Shown here in pieces: positions 12,490 through 23,880 of a stretch of 64,000 bases of DNA (the stretch's first letter is position 1; each line of letters opens with the position of its first letter). Location of the stretch: NCBI GenBank assembly GCA_946894095.1, contig OX335656.1, positions 511,001 through 575,000 of the forward strand, in the 5' to 3' direction. The notes beneath the pieces were generated by a model. That model did not search any database, was not told the DNA's origin, and saw only the letters and a list, made by a program, of their open reading frames with translations. This DNA is from Incurvaria masculella. Its lineage: Eukaryota > Arthropoda > Insecta > Lepidoptera > Incurvariidae. A program made the position numbers and the translations under genes.

Positions 12490-12772
12490 CATAATTTAAC
12501 TTAATTAACATGTTAATTGTAAGTAATTTAAACCGAGGGTTGATGTTACTATTGTCCTTTGTTCTTTGCCCTAATCAGTTCTACCAAGGAAGTGATTGGC
12601 AGCAGCATTTAGATCTAAGCGTGTATTTCATAATTGTGGATTAAATAAATATATTTTATAAACCTGTAAAGTTTCTTTGTGGGTTCTTCTTTACTGGGTT
12701 GATCGAATCCGTGGATCTTTGTGACGTAAGTTTGTGTAGTTTGACTACCAAAAAGTTTAAATAAATGAAAAA
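12490..12772 (+). repeat. Retroelement 3' tail, family A, copy 2
   Basis: Matches 4078-4362 over GTAAGTAATTTAAACCGAGG, TTAGATCTAAGCG, TTCTTTACTGGGTTGATCGA and the end TTTAAATAAATGAAA. No coding sequence is attached. Confidence 0.55.
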
Positions 12773-14166
12773 TTAGACGAAAAAAATTACTTTATAAAAT
12801 GAACTGCTAAAATCGGTATATGCAGCATCAACCTGAATGTGCTCGTCTAAGAATCAGTGATGCTGGCAAATAATTCACCAGATTCGCCGTAGTTGATTTT
12901 CCAAATTAGCTAAAAAGAACAAAATAAGTGCTTACACTGACTATAAACATAGATGCAAACATAGCACATTTCCAGTGGAAGCCTAATGCAGTTCCTATAA
13001 ATTGTATCAAATTCACCCGAACAAAATGTATGTGAAATGAGATATTTTATATGAGATTTCAGCAAAAATAAAATGGGAAGGTGCTTCAGAGTCACCATCT
13101 GCATAGACCGGGGTAGATACGGTTTGAGAAGCACATGAAATCCGAAATGATTTCTTTCTAGGATATGTAAAAGCAAATTAAATTCTTTAGAAACTATACA
13201 AGGAACGATTTTATACGTATTTCGAATTTTTTGTTTAGCTTTTGTGAGAATGTAAACATTATAAATGACAAAAAAATGTGCTTCTAATATTTGCAACATA
13301 ATAGAAATAAAATATTTTATTTTATTTCTATTCTATGTCGATTTGTTTGATTTTGTCTGTTTGATTTTAATTTTAATTTTAATTTTTTTTTTCTCTGTAA
13401 ATCATGTAAATACATTTTTTAGGCTTGTAAATGACACGCTTGCTAATGACTAGTAATTACTGTATATTTCATGTATTTAGGACTGTGTGCCTCAATAAAA
13501 CATTTTATTATTATTATTATTATTATTTACAAATTTCACAGAATACATAGTTTGCGGTCAGTTTCCAATTTCAGAAAATAAAATAGAATTTTCATTATTT
13601 GCTTTGCAGATATTAAATATTACAGATATTAAAAGTACAAAAAAAAATATATTTACACAGTTCCGTAAATAAGAAATTGTTGCAAATTCACAGTAATATT
13701 ACACCTAAAATTAGCTAACATAACATGTTTAAATAACATTTCTAAATATTTGTTTAGGAGATATCATTTTTTAAACATATTTCATATTTTATTTCTATCT
13801 TCCGGACCCCCCAAAATTTTTAAAACCTTATGTACACACGTCCACATGAAATACTACGTTTATGAGAAAAAAAAATGCATTTCGGATTTAATGTTTTTCT
13901 AAGTGCTGATTTAAGGCTAAAGTTCCTGGAGTATGCAGTGCGGTGTGTGCATTCAAGACTACTTTCATAAAATTTAGATATTGCGGAAAAACTTACGAAA
14001 ACACAAGGAGGTATCTCGCGGCAAAAATCTCATACGGTTCGTTTGGCGGCTGTGGCTAGATATCGCGATTAACAAGTTTGAATTTATGCAATAAATAAAA
14101 TTCTGTTAAGTAGCTCAATATAGTTTCGAGAAAAAGTTTACGCGACCGAAGTTTCGTCTTCAGAAC
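12773..14166. other. AT-rich stretch with a retroelement-like tail
   Basis: A TTA microsatellite at about 13503-13530 follows CCTCAATAAAACATT, which looks like a retroelement 3' end. The 129-codon minus-strand frame at 12910-13299 is AT-rich and resembles nothing known. No gene is supported. Confidence 0.45.
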
Positions 14167-14501
14167 GGCCCGTAAGCTATCCTCCCCATACAAACTTAGT
14201 TTACTAATCATTTGGAAACCGTTATTCCAATTAAATTGCTATTTAATATCTAATATCAGGTAATAAATATCTGTGTCTGCATGCTTTTGTTTTTTTGAAA
14301 AATTCAAACCGATTGAAATGAATGCAAAAAGAAAATCTTCATACGAATTTGGTTTTCTCTGTGGCTTGACCCAGAATACATTTACCGAAAAAACAAAGGC
14401 ATGCAGACACAGATATTTGTAGCCTAATATTAGATACCAAATATCAAGTAAGTTGGAACAATGGTTTTCAAATCATTAGTAAACAACGTTTGTATGGGAG
14501 G
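14167..14501. mobile_element. Foldback miniature element, family E, copy 1
   Basis: The left arm contains CATACAAACTTAGTTTACTA, ATCATTTGGAAACCG and ATATCTGTGTCTGCATGC. The right arm repeats these in reverse complement: GCATGCAGACACAGATAT, CAAATCATTAGTAAAC and GTTTGTATGGGAGG. The arms are about 110-130 bases. A related copy is at 26826-27120. Confidence 0.6.
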
Positions 14502-15974
14502 CGAAATTTTCAGGCATGTCTGGCGCGTCGCACTTATCAAAACATTTATATCAGTTTCAGAAAATAAAGACAAGATATTATCACTGTACACGATAGATGG
14601 CGCTGCACATCCCATTGTTGGTATGGCTAGAAACCGTATAGTATACTAATGTATTTATGAAAATAATATTTTTTTTATTTGCACGTGGCATTAATTAGAT
14701 TGAAAGCTAATTGGAAGCCTTGTCCGACAGACCGTTTTCTAATTTCAATTCTCCATAACCCAATGTACACGTAAATATGCTTTCGAAAAATTTTAAGTTA
14801 TTTATAATTAGCTAGCAACGCTCCCATTATATGATTAAGGCCCTCATGGTCGTGTGGGAGGTGGTCGGGTGGTCGGAGGGTCTGTCGGGCGGTGCGGCAG
14901 AGCTCGGATCGCCGGCAGGTCACACCGCGGGCCGCCGCTCCCCGCGGGCCGCGCTAAGTGGACTTGTGACGTGAGCGCACTCGCGATCCGTGTCTCCTTA
15001 TCGTATTAGCTCCACACTCGCACAACTAGTGACGCAGCTGGGAATAATTTCCGCGGGATGCAGTGCAGGGCAGAGGCACTTTATAGCGCATTGTTGCCAT
15101 CTAGCGGACACCATCTGCTATTTCTAAATCAACAGCGATGTTGTTCGTGTGGTGGATCCGGGGAGCGGGTCCGAACCGGAAAATTTTCGACGAAACTTGT
15201 TGGCCACCAGATAACCCTATGTTGGAGATTTTTGTCACGAAAGGAGGCAAAGACATTTTATTTGCTTGAGCGTTTCAAAAGTCAAAATACAATAGGCTTT
15301 TTGCAGGATATCCATCAGAAAATGAAAGTGACCGCCATAGCCCACGCAGGACCGATGGTTGATAGAACCGAGGTCTTCAGGAATGAAGACCACGTACCGG
15401 CGAACTCCAAAGTTTTATAGCAATCGCTCTGCGATGTGCTCCTGGACATTTAATGCTAGGCTGCCGTTAATAACCCAATGTCTGGAAGTGCATGCAATTT
15501 GGAATAATTAAGCACATTATGACACGAAATGCACTACGCCTGACTTTTTAACACCGTTTATTTTCACTTTCAAGCAAGTGTTACAGTTTAATTCTCTTCA
15601 TCATACTAATACCCAACTCTACGATACAATATAAGGCTACTGAAAAAAGCCCTAGCGCATTTCAGTGCGATAGATTAGCCGCATGAGTAGTCCGATGCTA
15701 ACTGGCCACTAACAGGTTTATCTAATCGAGCGCTGACAATCCGCACATCGAGTGGCGCGGCGCTATCTCGCGCGGTAATGTTCACGTAGCGCGGGTGCTG
15801 AGCACTCGACATGTTAGATTTGATAATTTGAAGAAATGCTCTCTTTATCCATCGGCCAAGGCACAATTTTGCACGTCGACTGCGAATAAAACTATCGAAA
15901 TCGTCTTCCGCGCCCTAACGTTTCCCTACCCCGAAAAGCTGTAAGCTTTCAATCAAAAATATTTAATCACTTAA
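14502..15974. other. No recognised gene; GC-rich island at 14845-15060
   Basis: A CpG-rich block at about 14845-15060 contains GGACTTGTGACGTGAG, with a CRE-like TGACGT core, and might be regulatory. The following 120-codon frame (15058-15420 +) starts in it but resembles no family. No splice sites clearly bound it. No other structure was seen. Confidence 0.4.
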
Positions 15975-16506
15975 GGTGGCCCAACCCGCTCATCTCCCCA
16001 TACAAAAGGGGAAAGAAGATCACGCCCATATTTCTTGTCAGAGATCCAAAATTTTCTCAAAATAGCTTTATTCGATCGAACTAGATGTCTGATGACCATT
16101 GGCATTGTAAAATTGTGTTTGGTTTCCTAGTTATAAGGTCCGAAAGTTCGAATTTTTTGCGCGTTTTATACAATAACTTTGGAGTTGGATTACGCAATGA
16201 TAAAGTAAGAACATCGTAAAAATATTAGTCATCAGACATAGCTTATTTAATCAAGATTTATGATATATTTGGTTTTTGTTAGATTTTTGACTACAGCGGT
16301 CGTGGTTTACTTTTAGCTATAAGTCGTTTTGAAATTAAAATTTTCGTAAATCTTACCAAATCATACACTGTCTTTTTTGTGGACATGTTGCATCTTCCTC
16401 ATCACGGAGCCTGTCTTATTCTTTGAAACAGAGAAGGTCCCAGAGCGCAACAGCACGGTTTTTTACCGTGCCCGCGAATGAGTTAGGCCCGCCGGGTTGG
16501 GCCGCC
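15975..16506 (+). mobile_element. TTAA-flanked miniature element, family D, full copy
   Basis: A 532-base element with terminal inverted repeats GGTGGCCCAACCCG and CGGGTTGGGCCGCC, so about 13 of 14 bases pair. The left flank is TTAA (15971-15974) and the right flank TTGA, a one-base decay of TTAA. No transposase. Four further copies or fragments are at 5848, 23009, 26283 and 38117. The TTAA flank points to mobilisation by a piggyBac-type transposase. Confidence 0.7.
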
Positions 16507-16773
16507 TTGAGGAAGCTTGATTATATGTCTGTATGTTTTTTTACGTAATGTATTTTCCAGTAAAAAAATCTAAAACGGCATTAAAAAGTCAACTTTTTTC
16601 AATATTTGTTAGCCAATATTTTCCGATCTAAAACGTAAATAAAAAATAAAAAACATGCATGTACGTTTTGACAATATATTTTAGAATCTAAGAATGAAAA
16701 AAAGCTAGTAAAACATTTAAAGCTTGTAAAAAGTTTCGCCCGCGCCATGGGGAATTGATAGGGTAACTACTCT

Positions 16774-17160
16774 CTTAAGGCGCTTGTACTAGTCTCGTCG
16801 ACGACCCCGAGCTGTCCCCTAAATTCAGAGACCCTTGAACTCCTAAAGGATGTAAGGTCTCTCTCTGTCTTCTATCGTCTTTACCATGGAGAATACTTGT
16901 CGGAGGTGCATGACGCAGTCCCTCCGTCTACTAACCACCTTCTCCTACCATTCTTTCTACAATCGCTAAACCCGTAAATGGCAGGGATTGCACCCATTCA
17001 TTGTCGACATTCCTAAAATAAGAGCGAACCTATCCTCTAAATCCTATATCTATAGGGTCAATAAACTAAGAAATGGTCTCCCATCGAGGTATTTACCCCA
17101 AAGAACAACGTGGTGTCCTTCAAACATGGTGTGAAGAAACCTGGCCGGCCGGCATGGTAT
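16774..17160 (+). pseudogene. Non-LTR retrotransposon reverse transcriptase C-terminus, decayed
   Basis: The frame reads ETLELLKDVRSLSVFYRLYH, GEYLSEVHDAVPPST and, after stops, VNKLRNGLPSRYLP, then HGVKKHLAG in a shifted frame. This is the conserved C-terminal end of many insect jockey-type reverse transcriptases (L..RRdV.sLcvFYRiYHGE...E; lWN.LP...FP..Y....FK). Stops and frameshifts show it is dead, and the copy is 5'-truncated. The same HGVKKHLAG ending occurs in the tandem repeat at 51340-51560. Confidence 0.65.
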
Positions 17161-17210
17161 TTCGCAGGCTCTGAAAAGTTCGAAACCCTATGGGCGTCGT
17201 CAGGCGCCTC

Positions 17211-17258
17211 TAACCCCTGTTTTCACCACCTACAGTTACCTGAAATCGGTTAAATACC
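17211..17258 (-). repeat. Fragment of the miniature element found at 63754-63871
   Basis: TAACCCCTG, TTTTCACCACCTACAGTTAC and CTGAAATCGG match one end of the element at 63754-63871 in reverse. Only one end is present. Confidence 0.4.
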
Positions 17259-17597
17259 ATTCGCTTTCATTGCATATATCGTCGGTATACTGATAAAGTT
17301 AATGAGAGTTTCGAGATAAATTGACTTGAAAGTTTAATAGCTCATAATGGTTGATACAATTGTCCATGTGTTTACACAACCTAACTTTAAAACTAAATGT
17401 TATATCAATATATGGGTTTTACCATAAGAAAGAGCACTGCATTATTAACTCATTTTACAAAAATATGTCAATTCGATGGTTTTACCTGTATAACGACGAT
17501 ATGTTGTAACCGAAAGGTAACTTTAGGATTTTGTAGGCTTAGATGAAAAAGGATTTTCATGTAAGGCTGGAAGTAGCGGAAACGGGCTTTAGTCAAG

Positions 17598-17800
17598 GCC
17601 CGCTAGTGCTAGTCAAAAGGGACTAGCTAGCTAGGGAAGTTTGACGAGGCACCCCAAATAAACTAGCGAAGTCTGGCGATTAGAAATAGCTTCATAACAG
17701 TGTATGAGTCCTCTTCTAGCGATCAACAATATCTTTTAAATTAAAGTAGAAATCTAAATGGAAACGGAATAATTTTTATACATAAATATAATTTTCACAC
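17598..17800 (+). repeat. Family G miniature element, degraded partial copy
   Basis: Matches 3122 onward: CTAGTGCTAGTC, GACGAGGCACCCCAA, TAAACTAGCGAAGTCTGGCG and AGTAGAAATCTAAATGGAAA. The second half is deleted. Confidence 0.5.
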
Positions 17801-17815
17801 ACATCTAGCGAAAGA

Positions 17816-18110
17816 TCATTTTTAGGGTTCCGTACCCCGTCCGTCCGCCCGTCCGTCCGCCCATCCGTCTGTCTGTCACAGGGCTATAACTCATGAACCG
17901 TAATAGGTAGGCAGCTAAAATTTTCACAAAGTATGTATTTATTTTGCCACTATAATAACAAATAGGCACAATAAAAAAATAATAAAAATTAAAGGGGGCT
18001 CCCAAGCAAAAAACCGGTTTTTTTTTTGGCGATTTTTGCTTGATCTTCGATGGATAGATGGTACGGAACCCTTCCTGTGCGATCCCGACTTGCACTTCGT
18101 TTGTTTTTAT
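17816..18110 (-). mobile_element. tRNA-derived SINE, family C
   Basis: On the minus strand the head has GTGCAAGTCGGGATCGC and AGGGTTCCGTACC-like segments that act as A-box and B-box equivalents. The body is AT-rich, followed by CTGTGACAGACAGACGG-type repeats and GGGTACGGAACCC at the far end. Six copies occur in the window. This head is widespread in lepidopteran genomes. No target duplication was confirmed. Confidence 0.6.
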
Positions 18111-18435
18111 TTGTCTGGTGAGTTCGGGAAGTGAATTTTTTCACACTTTTTGTACTGAATAAATATATTTTCTATGTCACGCTCCGGGCACCGCGCTGCT
18201 TTTACATAGAATTTAATTAATAAAACTTATCGCTCCAAAATTTCAGGTGAATCCAGAAATGTCCCCAGGGAACACTGAAAACTATTCAATAGAGCGAAAC
18301 TGGATGCCGCGGCTAAAGTTGTTCAGGCACGATCGCACTCCAACTTTCTAGTGCCGCGCCCGCACCCCCCCCCCCCCCTCCCTCCTACGCTCAACGTGCT
18401 GCTGATCCAAGACTGCATTGCATTCATATTATTAA
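18111..18435. other. Short gap with a C homopolymer
   Basis: Contains a run of about 15 C near 18366-18380. No gene is seen. Confidence 0.5.
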
Positions 18436-18486
18436 GGCGCTAGGACTAGCCAACTACTCGCGCCATACAAATGCACTTTTTAACAA

Positions 18487-19767
18487 GGTTGGGGAAAAAG
18501 TTTCTTCGCATTTTTTAAGAAAATTCAAAACATTTTTTAATATGGTTTATTTACATTTAACTAAAGTATGGAGGTACCATTTTGTTCGATAACTTTTTGC
18601 CATCTTGTAGGTAGGGACATGATCCCATTGCTATAGAAATATTGGGACTTCTGATCAATATACCGCGACAAGTGGTTTTGGCAGTCCTCTCGTGATGTTA
18701 ACCTGACACTGCCTAAATAATTCTGAAGAGACCTAAACAGGTGGAAATCTGAAGGTGCAAGGTCAGGACTATAGGGCGAATGCATTAACACCTCCCAGCC
18801 AAACTCTCTTAGTTTTTGCTGAGTGGCTAAAGATGTGTGAGGTCTAGCGTTATCATGATGAAAAACCACACCCCTTCTGTTGATTAATTCCGGCCGCTTT
18901 CTCTCAACTTCTTGCTTTAATCTCATCAGTTGTTCGCAGTAGAGTTCAGAATCGATGTTCCTGCCTGGTGGTAACAGCTCATAATGAATAATGCCCTTCC
19001 AATCCCACCACACACACAGCATCACCTTGTTGCGAGTTAACCCGGGTTTCGCCACAGTCTGTGAAGCTTGACCGGCCTTTGACCACGACCTTTTTCGCAC
19101 GTTCTTGTCGTACGTGATCCACTTTTCATCACCAGTTATCAGCTTCTTCAAAAATGGTTCGGTTTCATTACGTCGTAATAAAGAATCACAAATGAGTACA
19201 CGGTTCATTAGGTTTCTTTCAGTGAGCTCGTGAGTTACCCAAATATCGAGCTTTTTTGTGTACCCAGTTTTTTTCAAATGCGCCAAAACTGTTTTGTGGT
19301 CAATTCCTAGTTCTTCAGCTACGTCGTAACTACTGATATGCCGATCTTGCTCCACTTTTTCAAAAATGGCATCCATTTTATCCGTAATAGGGCGACCAGA
19401 GCGACGTGCATCTTTGACATAAAAATTTCCGGATTGAAAACGCTTAAACCAAATTTGTGCTACTCTCACAGACACTGCACTAGGTCCATAAACATCGCAA
19501 ATTTTTTTCGCGGCTTGCGTTGCATTTTTACCTTTTTTGTAGTAAAATTTTAAAATGTATCGAATTTCTTCATTAGATTCACTCATTTTGACAGTACGAA
19601 AAACAAATGAGAATCACACATTTTCCTAATTTGAATTTGGAATTATGTTCTTTAAAATTTAAACTTTCAATGCTACCAAAACCAGCCAGATACAAATAGT
19701 ATAGCCAAAGAGATTTTATTACAAGTTCATACATACTATAATGCGAAAAGACTTTTTTCCCGACCTA
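18487..19767 (-). mobile_element. Complete mariner (DD34D) transposon
   Basis: About 1,281 bases, the usual mariner size. The terminal inverted repeats match at 22 of 26 positions: the left end begins GGTTGGGGAAAAAGTTTC and the right end, read inward, GGTCGGGAAAAAAGTC, both continuing into TTCGCATT. It holds one uninterrupted transposase frame on the minus strand. A TA lies at the right edge (19767-19768), but the left TA duplication is not clean. Confidence 0.9.
18561..19586 (-). CDS. Mariner transposase, DD34D, intact
   Basis: 341 residues, typical for a mariner transposase, which cuts and pastes the element at TA sites. The N-terminal half is the DNA-binding region with helix-turn-helix signatures (GRP linker near residue 64, SSYDVAEELGIDHKTV near 85-100). 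The interdomain motif reads WVTHEL (residues 116-121), where WVPHEL is usual. The catalytic acids are D153 (TGDEKWI), D245 (FHHDNARPH) and D280 (YSPDLAPSD), giving 34 residues between the second and third. No stop or frameshift is present, so the protein could be active. The P-to-T change in WVPHEL may reduce activity. It resembles the cecropia-type mariners (the HsMar1 group); subfamily assignment is tentative. Confidence 0.95.
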   Translation of the reverse strand: MSESNEEIRYILKFYYKKGKNATQAAKKICDVYGPSAVSVRVAQIWFKRFQSGNFYVKDARRSGRPITDKMDAIFEKVEQDRHISSYDVAEELGIDHKTVLAHLKKTGYTKKLDIWVTHELTERNLMNRVLICDSLLRRNETEPFLKKLITGDEKWITYDKNVRKRSWSKAGQASQTVAKPGLTRNKVMLCVWWDWKGIIHYELLPPGRNIDSELYCEQLMRLKQEVERKRPELINRRGVVFHHDNARPHTSLATQQKLREFGWEVLMHSPYSPDLAPSDFHLFRSLQNYLGSVRLTSREDCQNHLSRYIDQKSQYFYSNGIMSLPTRWQKVIEQNGTSIL

Positions 19768-20173
19768 TTAATATGTAGTGAAACGCTTCAGCAAATCCAA
19801 ATAGAACTCCAGACTGATAATGGATTGTTAATATTTTTTATTCCATCATTTATTTAAATAAAAAAGTTGATTTTTCTCATTAGAAATCTGAAAGTTATTC
19901 GATTTCTAGATATAAGCAAAAACAGCATATATGCATAAACAAAAAAATCCATTTGCTTTTAGATTTCTACATTTAGTCAAAAAAGTTCGGAAATGGACAC
20001 CGTTTCCGCAATGTATTTTGTATAGAAAAAGGAAACATACATTAACGAAAATAATTCGATTCCTAGACAAGGAATCATATATTGTAAGGATGACACTTAT
20101 AATCGTCAGACTTAGTTAGTTAACTTGGGGTGCCTCGTCTAACTTTGCGATTTGGCTAGTACCAGGCCCTTAA

Positions 20174-22204
20174 GTCGGCGAAGCGCATGAACATGGCCCT
20201 CGACGCTCGCTGCGGGGTCCCCCACCCCACCCAAACCCAACACAAGACCATAAAAAATAAAAATAATAATAATAGAGGCGGCCTCTACTGCATTGAGGTG
20301 TCTAAAAGACTTGATTCGGTTTTTCAAAACGACGAGCTTGTCGTATTTGCTTTGACATGGATCTTAAATGTATATTACTATCTTTATTAGAAAGCAAAGT
20401 TTACTAAGTCTACCTCCAGCCTTCTCTGCTGCTATATAAATTTTTAATGTCCCTAGTTTTGAGACGAAACAAGTATATTATGTATACACAATGAAAAATC
20501 ATATTCATAAATAGTACCAAAATTTCTTACCGGAACTGAAGCAATAGAAAATAAAGATCAAAAAATACATTTATATTTTATGTAAACACTCGTATGCACA
20601 TAAAATAATTGTATTCCCTATTATTCGCATAATCGAGGGGTATTTACAAATCAAACTTCGCTCGCAATGTTCTTCTATCATTATTCTTGATTATAGAAGT
20701 AGATATTATATGATAAAAATACAAGGACGATTTAAGCGAACTCTGCAATCACTTATAAAAAAATCAATTGTATACAGCCCAATGGGCACTCTGTCTTACT
20801 GTTACAGTGCCCGCTCTCATGAATATTGTGCAAACAATAAGTTAAGTCTACACAGCCATGCCACGCGACTGAAACCGTTGAAAATATTTTCTGTAGTTTT
20901 TTTCCGAGAGAATTTCGCCGAGCAGCTGCATACGTCCGCGCAGCTCCGCTGTCGGCCCCCCACTGCCGCCTGTCAATTAGAATTAAGTGCTCCGAGCGAG
21001 GAGACGAGAGGATTTGTGGGTAGACAGAAACTTTTTGTTGAGACTGCGCTACATCAATACGAGGGAGCGGTCAGTACACACAATTTTACTAATCCTCAAG
21101 GAACTCTGTACCTCGCACATATAAAGTATAAAAATCGAACTATGTTTATATGTTCTTATCTCGTCATATAAAAGCATCCACCTCGTTAACCCACGATTAA
21201 AGAACTCAAAGTGGGTATTCGCATAAATGAAAACTCAGAATCCTGGAATGATTTCGTTATTGAACTTTTTAGGTAAATCCCGAGGTATCCCGACCCTATT
21301 GCTTCCCTGAAAGCGTTTACCCTTTTCCCTTTCGTTCGTCAAAAAATAGGACGCAAGATGGCCCCACATGATATACATTTTACTGAATTCCCTCGCCTCC
21401 AAGCGTCTATTCAAATACGATGACGGTGCTCAGTTTAGCAACATGCTAGGGTGGCGCCGATATTAAGTATCGGGACACATATTACTCTCGTTACATCTGT
21501 CAATCAGTTATAAGTCACGTGATATGCTAAAACAGAGACATTTGCATTGAATTGTGAATCTATTCGTTTTGGTTATATCATCAAAAGTATGGCCTCGGCG
21601 TTTGCAATTTCGCTGGCCTTTAAAATTAAAGTATTTTGACACGAAGTCATAAAAATTTGAATTTTTAACACCTAAATAGATGGATCATGCTTCGCAGCAA
21701 CAATTTAAATTGAATAATTAGGCTGCGACCAATTTTGCATGCTATCATGTATGATTTCAAAAAAAATATATGAAATTAAACGTAAAGGCACTGTAAACGT
21801 CTATGAAATATGAAACTTAATATAACCATTCAATTCCAAAAGCAAACACATGTATCTACTCTTTAGACAGATTTTCAGCATTTAGACACACACACAGATT
21901 AAAACAAATTTACTATACAAAACACACACACACACACACAGTAATAAAATATAAGTTACTATTAAGACTCCAAAAGCGTCCTAGTATAACTCCAAACATT
22001 ACAAATATGTTTTACCCACAACATATGTATACGAGTACACACTTAAAAACAAACTTTAAATATAGACACTGTTTATCTACTGTACTTTTTTTTGTTAACT
22101 ATATTTTTCTCATTGTATTTACCTTCTTATGTATAACAAGATAGACTATATGTAAAATATGATTAATTTAGGAAATCCGATCCGATTGTTAACTCGGGCA
22201 GGCT
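20174..22204. other. Long stretch without a recognised gene
   Basis: The 153-codon frame at 20710-21171 (+) has no recognisable motif. A CA microsatellite lies near 21923-21942. The rest is AT-rich with no RNA gene or element boundary seen. Confidence 0.5.
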
Positions 22205-22315
22205 AAGCTCTACCACCTACATAGTAGGGGAAAGGAACATACGCTTTTACATGGATTCCGAACTATGGAACAGCTCGCATACGTGACGAAATGCACGTAT
22301 CCAACTCAGAAAAAG
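22205..22315 (-). repeat. SINE family B fragment
   Basis: TCTACCACCTACATAGTAGG, GATTCCGAACTATGG, AACAGCTCGCATACGTGACG and AAATGCACGTATCCAACTC match the body and head junction of 2495-2874 in reverse. Confidence 0.5.
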
Positions 22316-22498
22316 CCGGCTTGAAAACCTAGTAAATAGGTGTTTGAAAACATTTTTTTTAATGATATAAGCGTCTCATACGAACCGTTTTACGGTCATA
22401 CACTAGATAATAGTCTAAACTTTAATATTTCCATTTTTCTACAGGTGTTTATTCTTGACGCTGAACATTGAAGGTTAGTGTCACTTGGAGCCTTAACT

Positions 22499-22760
22499 AG
22501 TTTTTAGGGTTTCGTACCCAAAGGGTGAAATACTAAGCCTCCGCTGTCCGTCCGTCCGTCCGTCTGTCACAGGGCTGTATCACTTGAACCGTAACAGGTA
22601 GGAAGCTGAATTTTTTACGGATTATGTATGTAAAATTATAAAATAATAAAAATTAAAGGTGGGCTCCATACAAAAAACGTGTATCTTTATGTGTTAAATC
22701 TTGTACGATGGTATGGAACCCTTTGTGTGCGAGTCCGACTCGCACTTGGCCGATTTTTCA
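22499..22760 (-). mobile_element. tRNA-derived SINE, family C copy
   Basis: The head at the right reads GGCCAAGTGCGAGTCGGA on the minus strand. The left end has GGGTTTCGTACCCAAAGG and a CCGTCCGTCCGTCC run. Length and order match 17816-18110. Confidence 0.65.
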
Positions 22761-23008
22761 AGCATTTATCCAGGTTCGCGGGGGGGAGGGAAGGCGGGGG
22801 AGGAGGCAAGATCGAGCCATAATGGAACGGGCTCGGCCTGGATCGAGGAGCTCAAGCGGATCTTCCAGGATTCGATGCGAGACGAGCGCTGCCCGTCACC
22901 GGAAGACGGCGAACATCCTGTCCACGTGAATTTCATTTCATTTGAACTGTTGAACTGTTGCATACGGCATGAATTGTAAATTCACGTTAATTTTGTTAAA
23001 ATAATTGA

Positions 23009-23467
23009 CCATATTTCTTGTCAGAGATCCAAAATGTTGCTCAAAATAGCTTTATTTGATCGAACTAAATGTCTGATGACCAGTTGCATTGTACAATTGT
23101 GTTTGGTTTCTAAGTTATAAGGTCCGAAAGTTCGAATTTTTCGCGCGTTTTATACAAAAACTTTGGAGGTGGATTACTCAACGATAAAATTTATACATCT
23201 TAAAAATATTAGTCTTCAGACATAGCTTGTTTCGTGACGATTTATAATCAATTTAGTTTTTGCTAGATTTTTGACTACAGCAGTCGTGGTTTACTTTAAG
23301 CTATAAGTCGTCTTGTAATTAAAATTTTCGTTAATCTTATCAAATCAAACACTATGCGCATTGTCTGCTTTGTGGACATGTTGCATCCTCCTCATAACGG
23401 AGCCTGTCTTTTTCTTAGAAACAGAGAAGGTGCCCGCGAATGTATAGTCCCGCCGGGAAGGGACACC
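23009..23467 (+). mobile_element. TTAA-flanked miniature element, family D, left-truncated
   Basis: Begins inside the element at ATATTTCTTGTCAGAGATCC and ends CCCGCCGGGAAGGGACACC followed by TTAA (23468-23471). An internal segment found in other copies (the CGCAACAGCACGG region) is deleted. Confidence 0.65.
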
Positions 23468-23786
23468 TTAAATTGCAAGTGGGAAGACAACAATGTCAGT
23501 GTCGCGCCTTATTGGTCGTTATAATGTAATGTCCACAATTTGCTAATGGCACAATTAAAGATGCTAATAATCGAACAGACGACCGAGCTAATGACCGCCA
23601 TTGCTTCCCTGCTTGGAGTTTACGGCCGCCCGCTCGATGTGATTTGGTCGGACCAGCGTGCGGGGGGAGGCGTTGTGGTAACGGTGTGATATTTTATTTA
23701 TTTCATTTCATTTGTACAATTTACACATACAATTCACATAATATGGCCAAACTGGGCGGTTTCGCCCGTGTCTCGGCTAGTCCTTT

Positions 23787-23880
23787 TTTTAGGGTTCCGT
23801 ACCCAAAGGGTGAAAACGGAACCCTATTACTAAGCCTCCGCTGTCCGTCCGTCCGTCCGTCTGTCACAGGGCTGTTGCAC
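23787..23880 (-). repeat. SINE family C fragment
   Basis: Only the distal part remains: TTAGGGTTCCGTACCCAAAG, AACGGAACCCTATTACTAAG and a CCGTCCGTCCGTCC run. Confidence 0.55.

Larger units (their letters stand above)
18436..20169 (-). mobile_element. TTAA-flanked miniature element, family G, copy 2, split by a mariner
   Basis: A reverse copy of 3122-3592, bounded by TTAA at 18432-18435 and 20170-20173. After removal of the mariner (18487-19767) the remaining 453 bases match the 471-base first copy. The internal break falls at ACTTTTTAACAA on one side and TTAATATGTAGTG on the other, with a few bases lost. The nesting orders the two insertions: family G first, mariner later. Confidence 0.7.

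Noticed and set aside
19338..19553. Plus-strand frame within the mariner
   Set aside because: Antisense shadow of the transposase gene.
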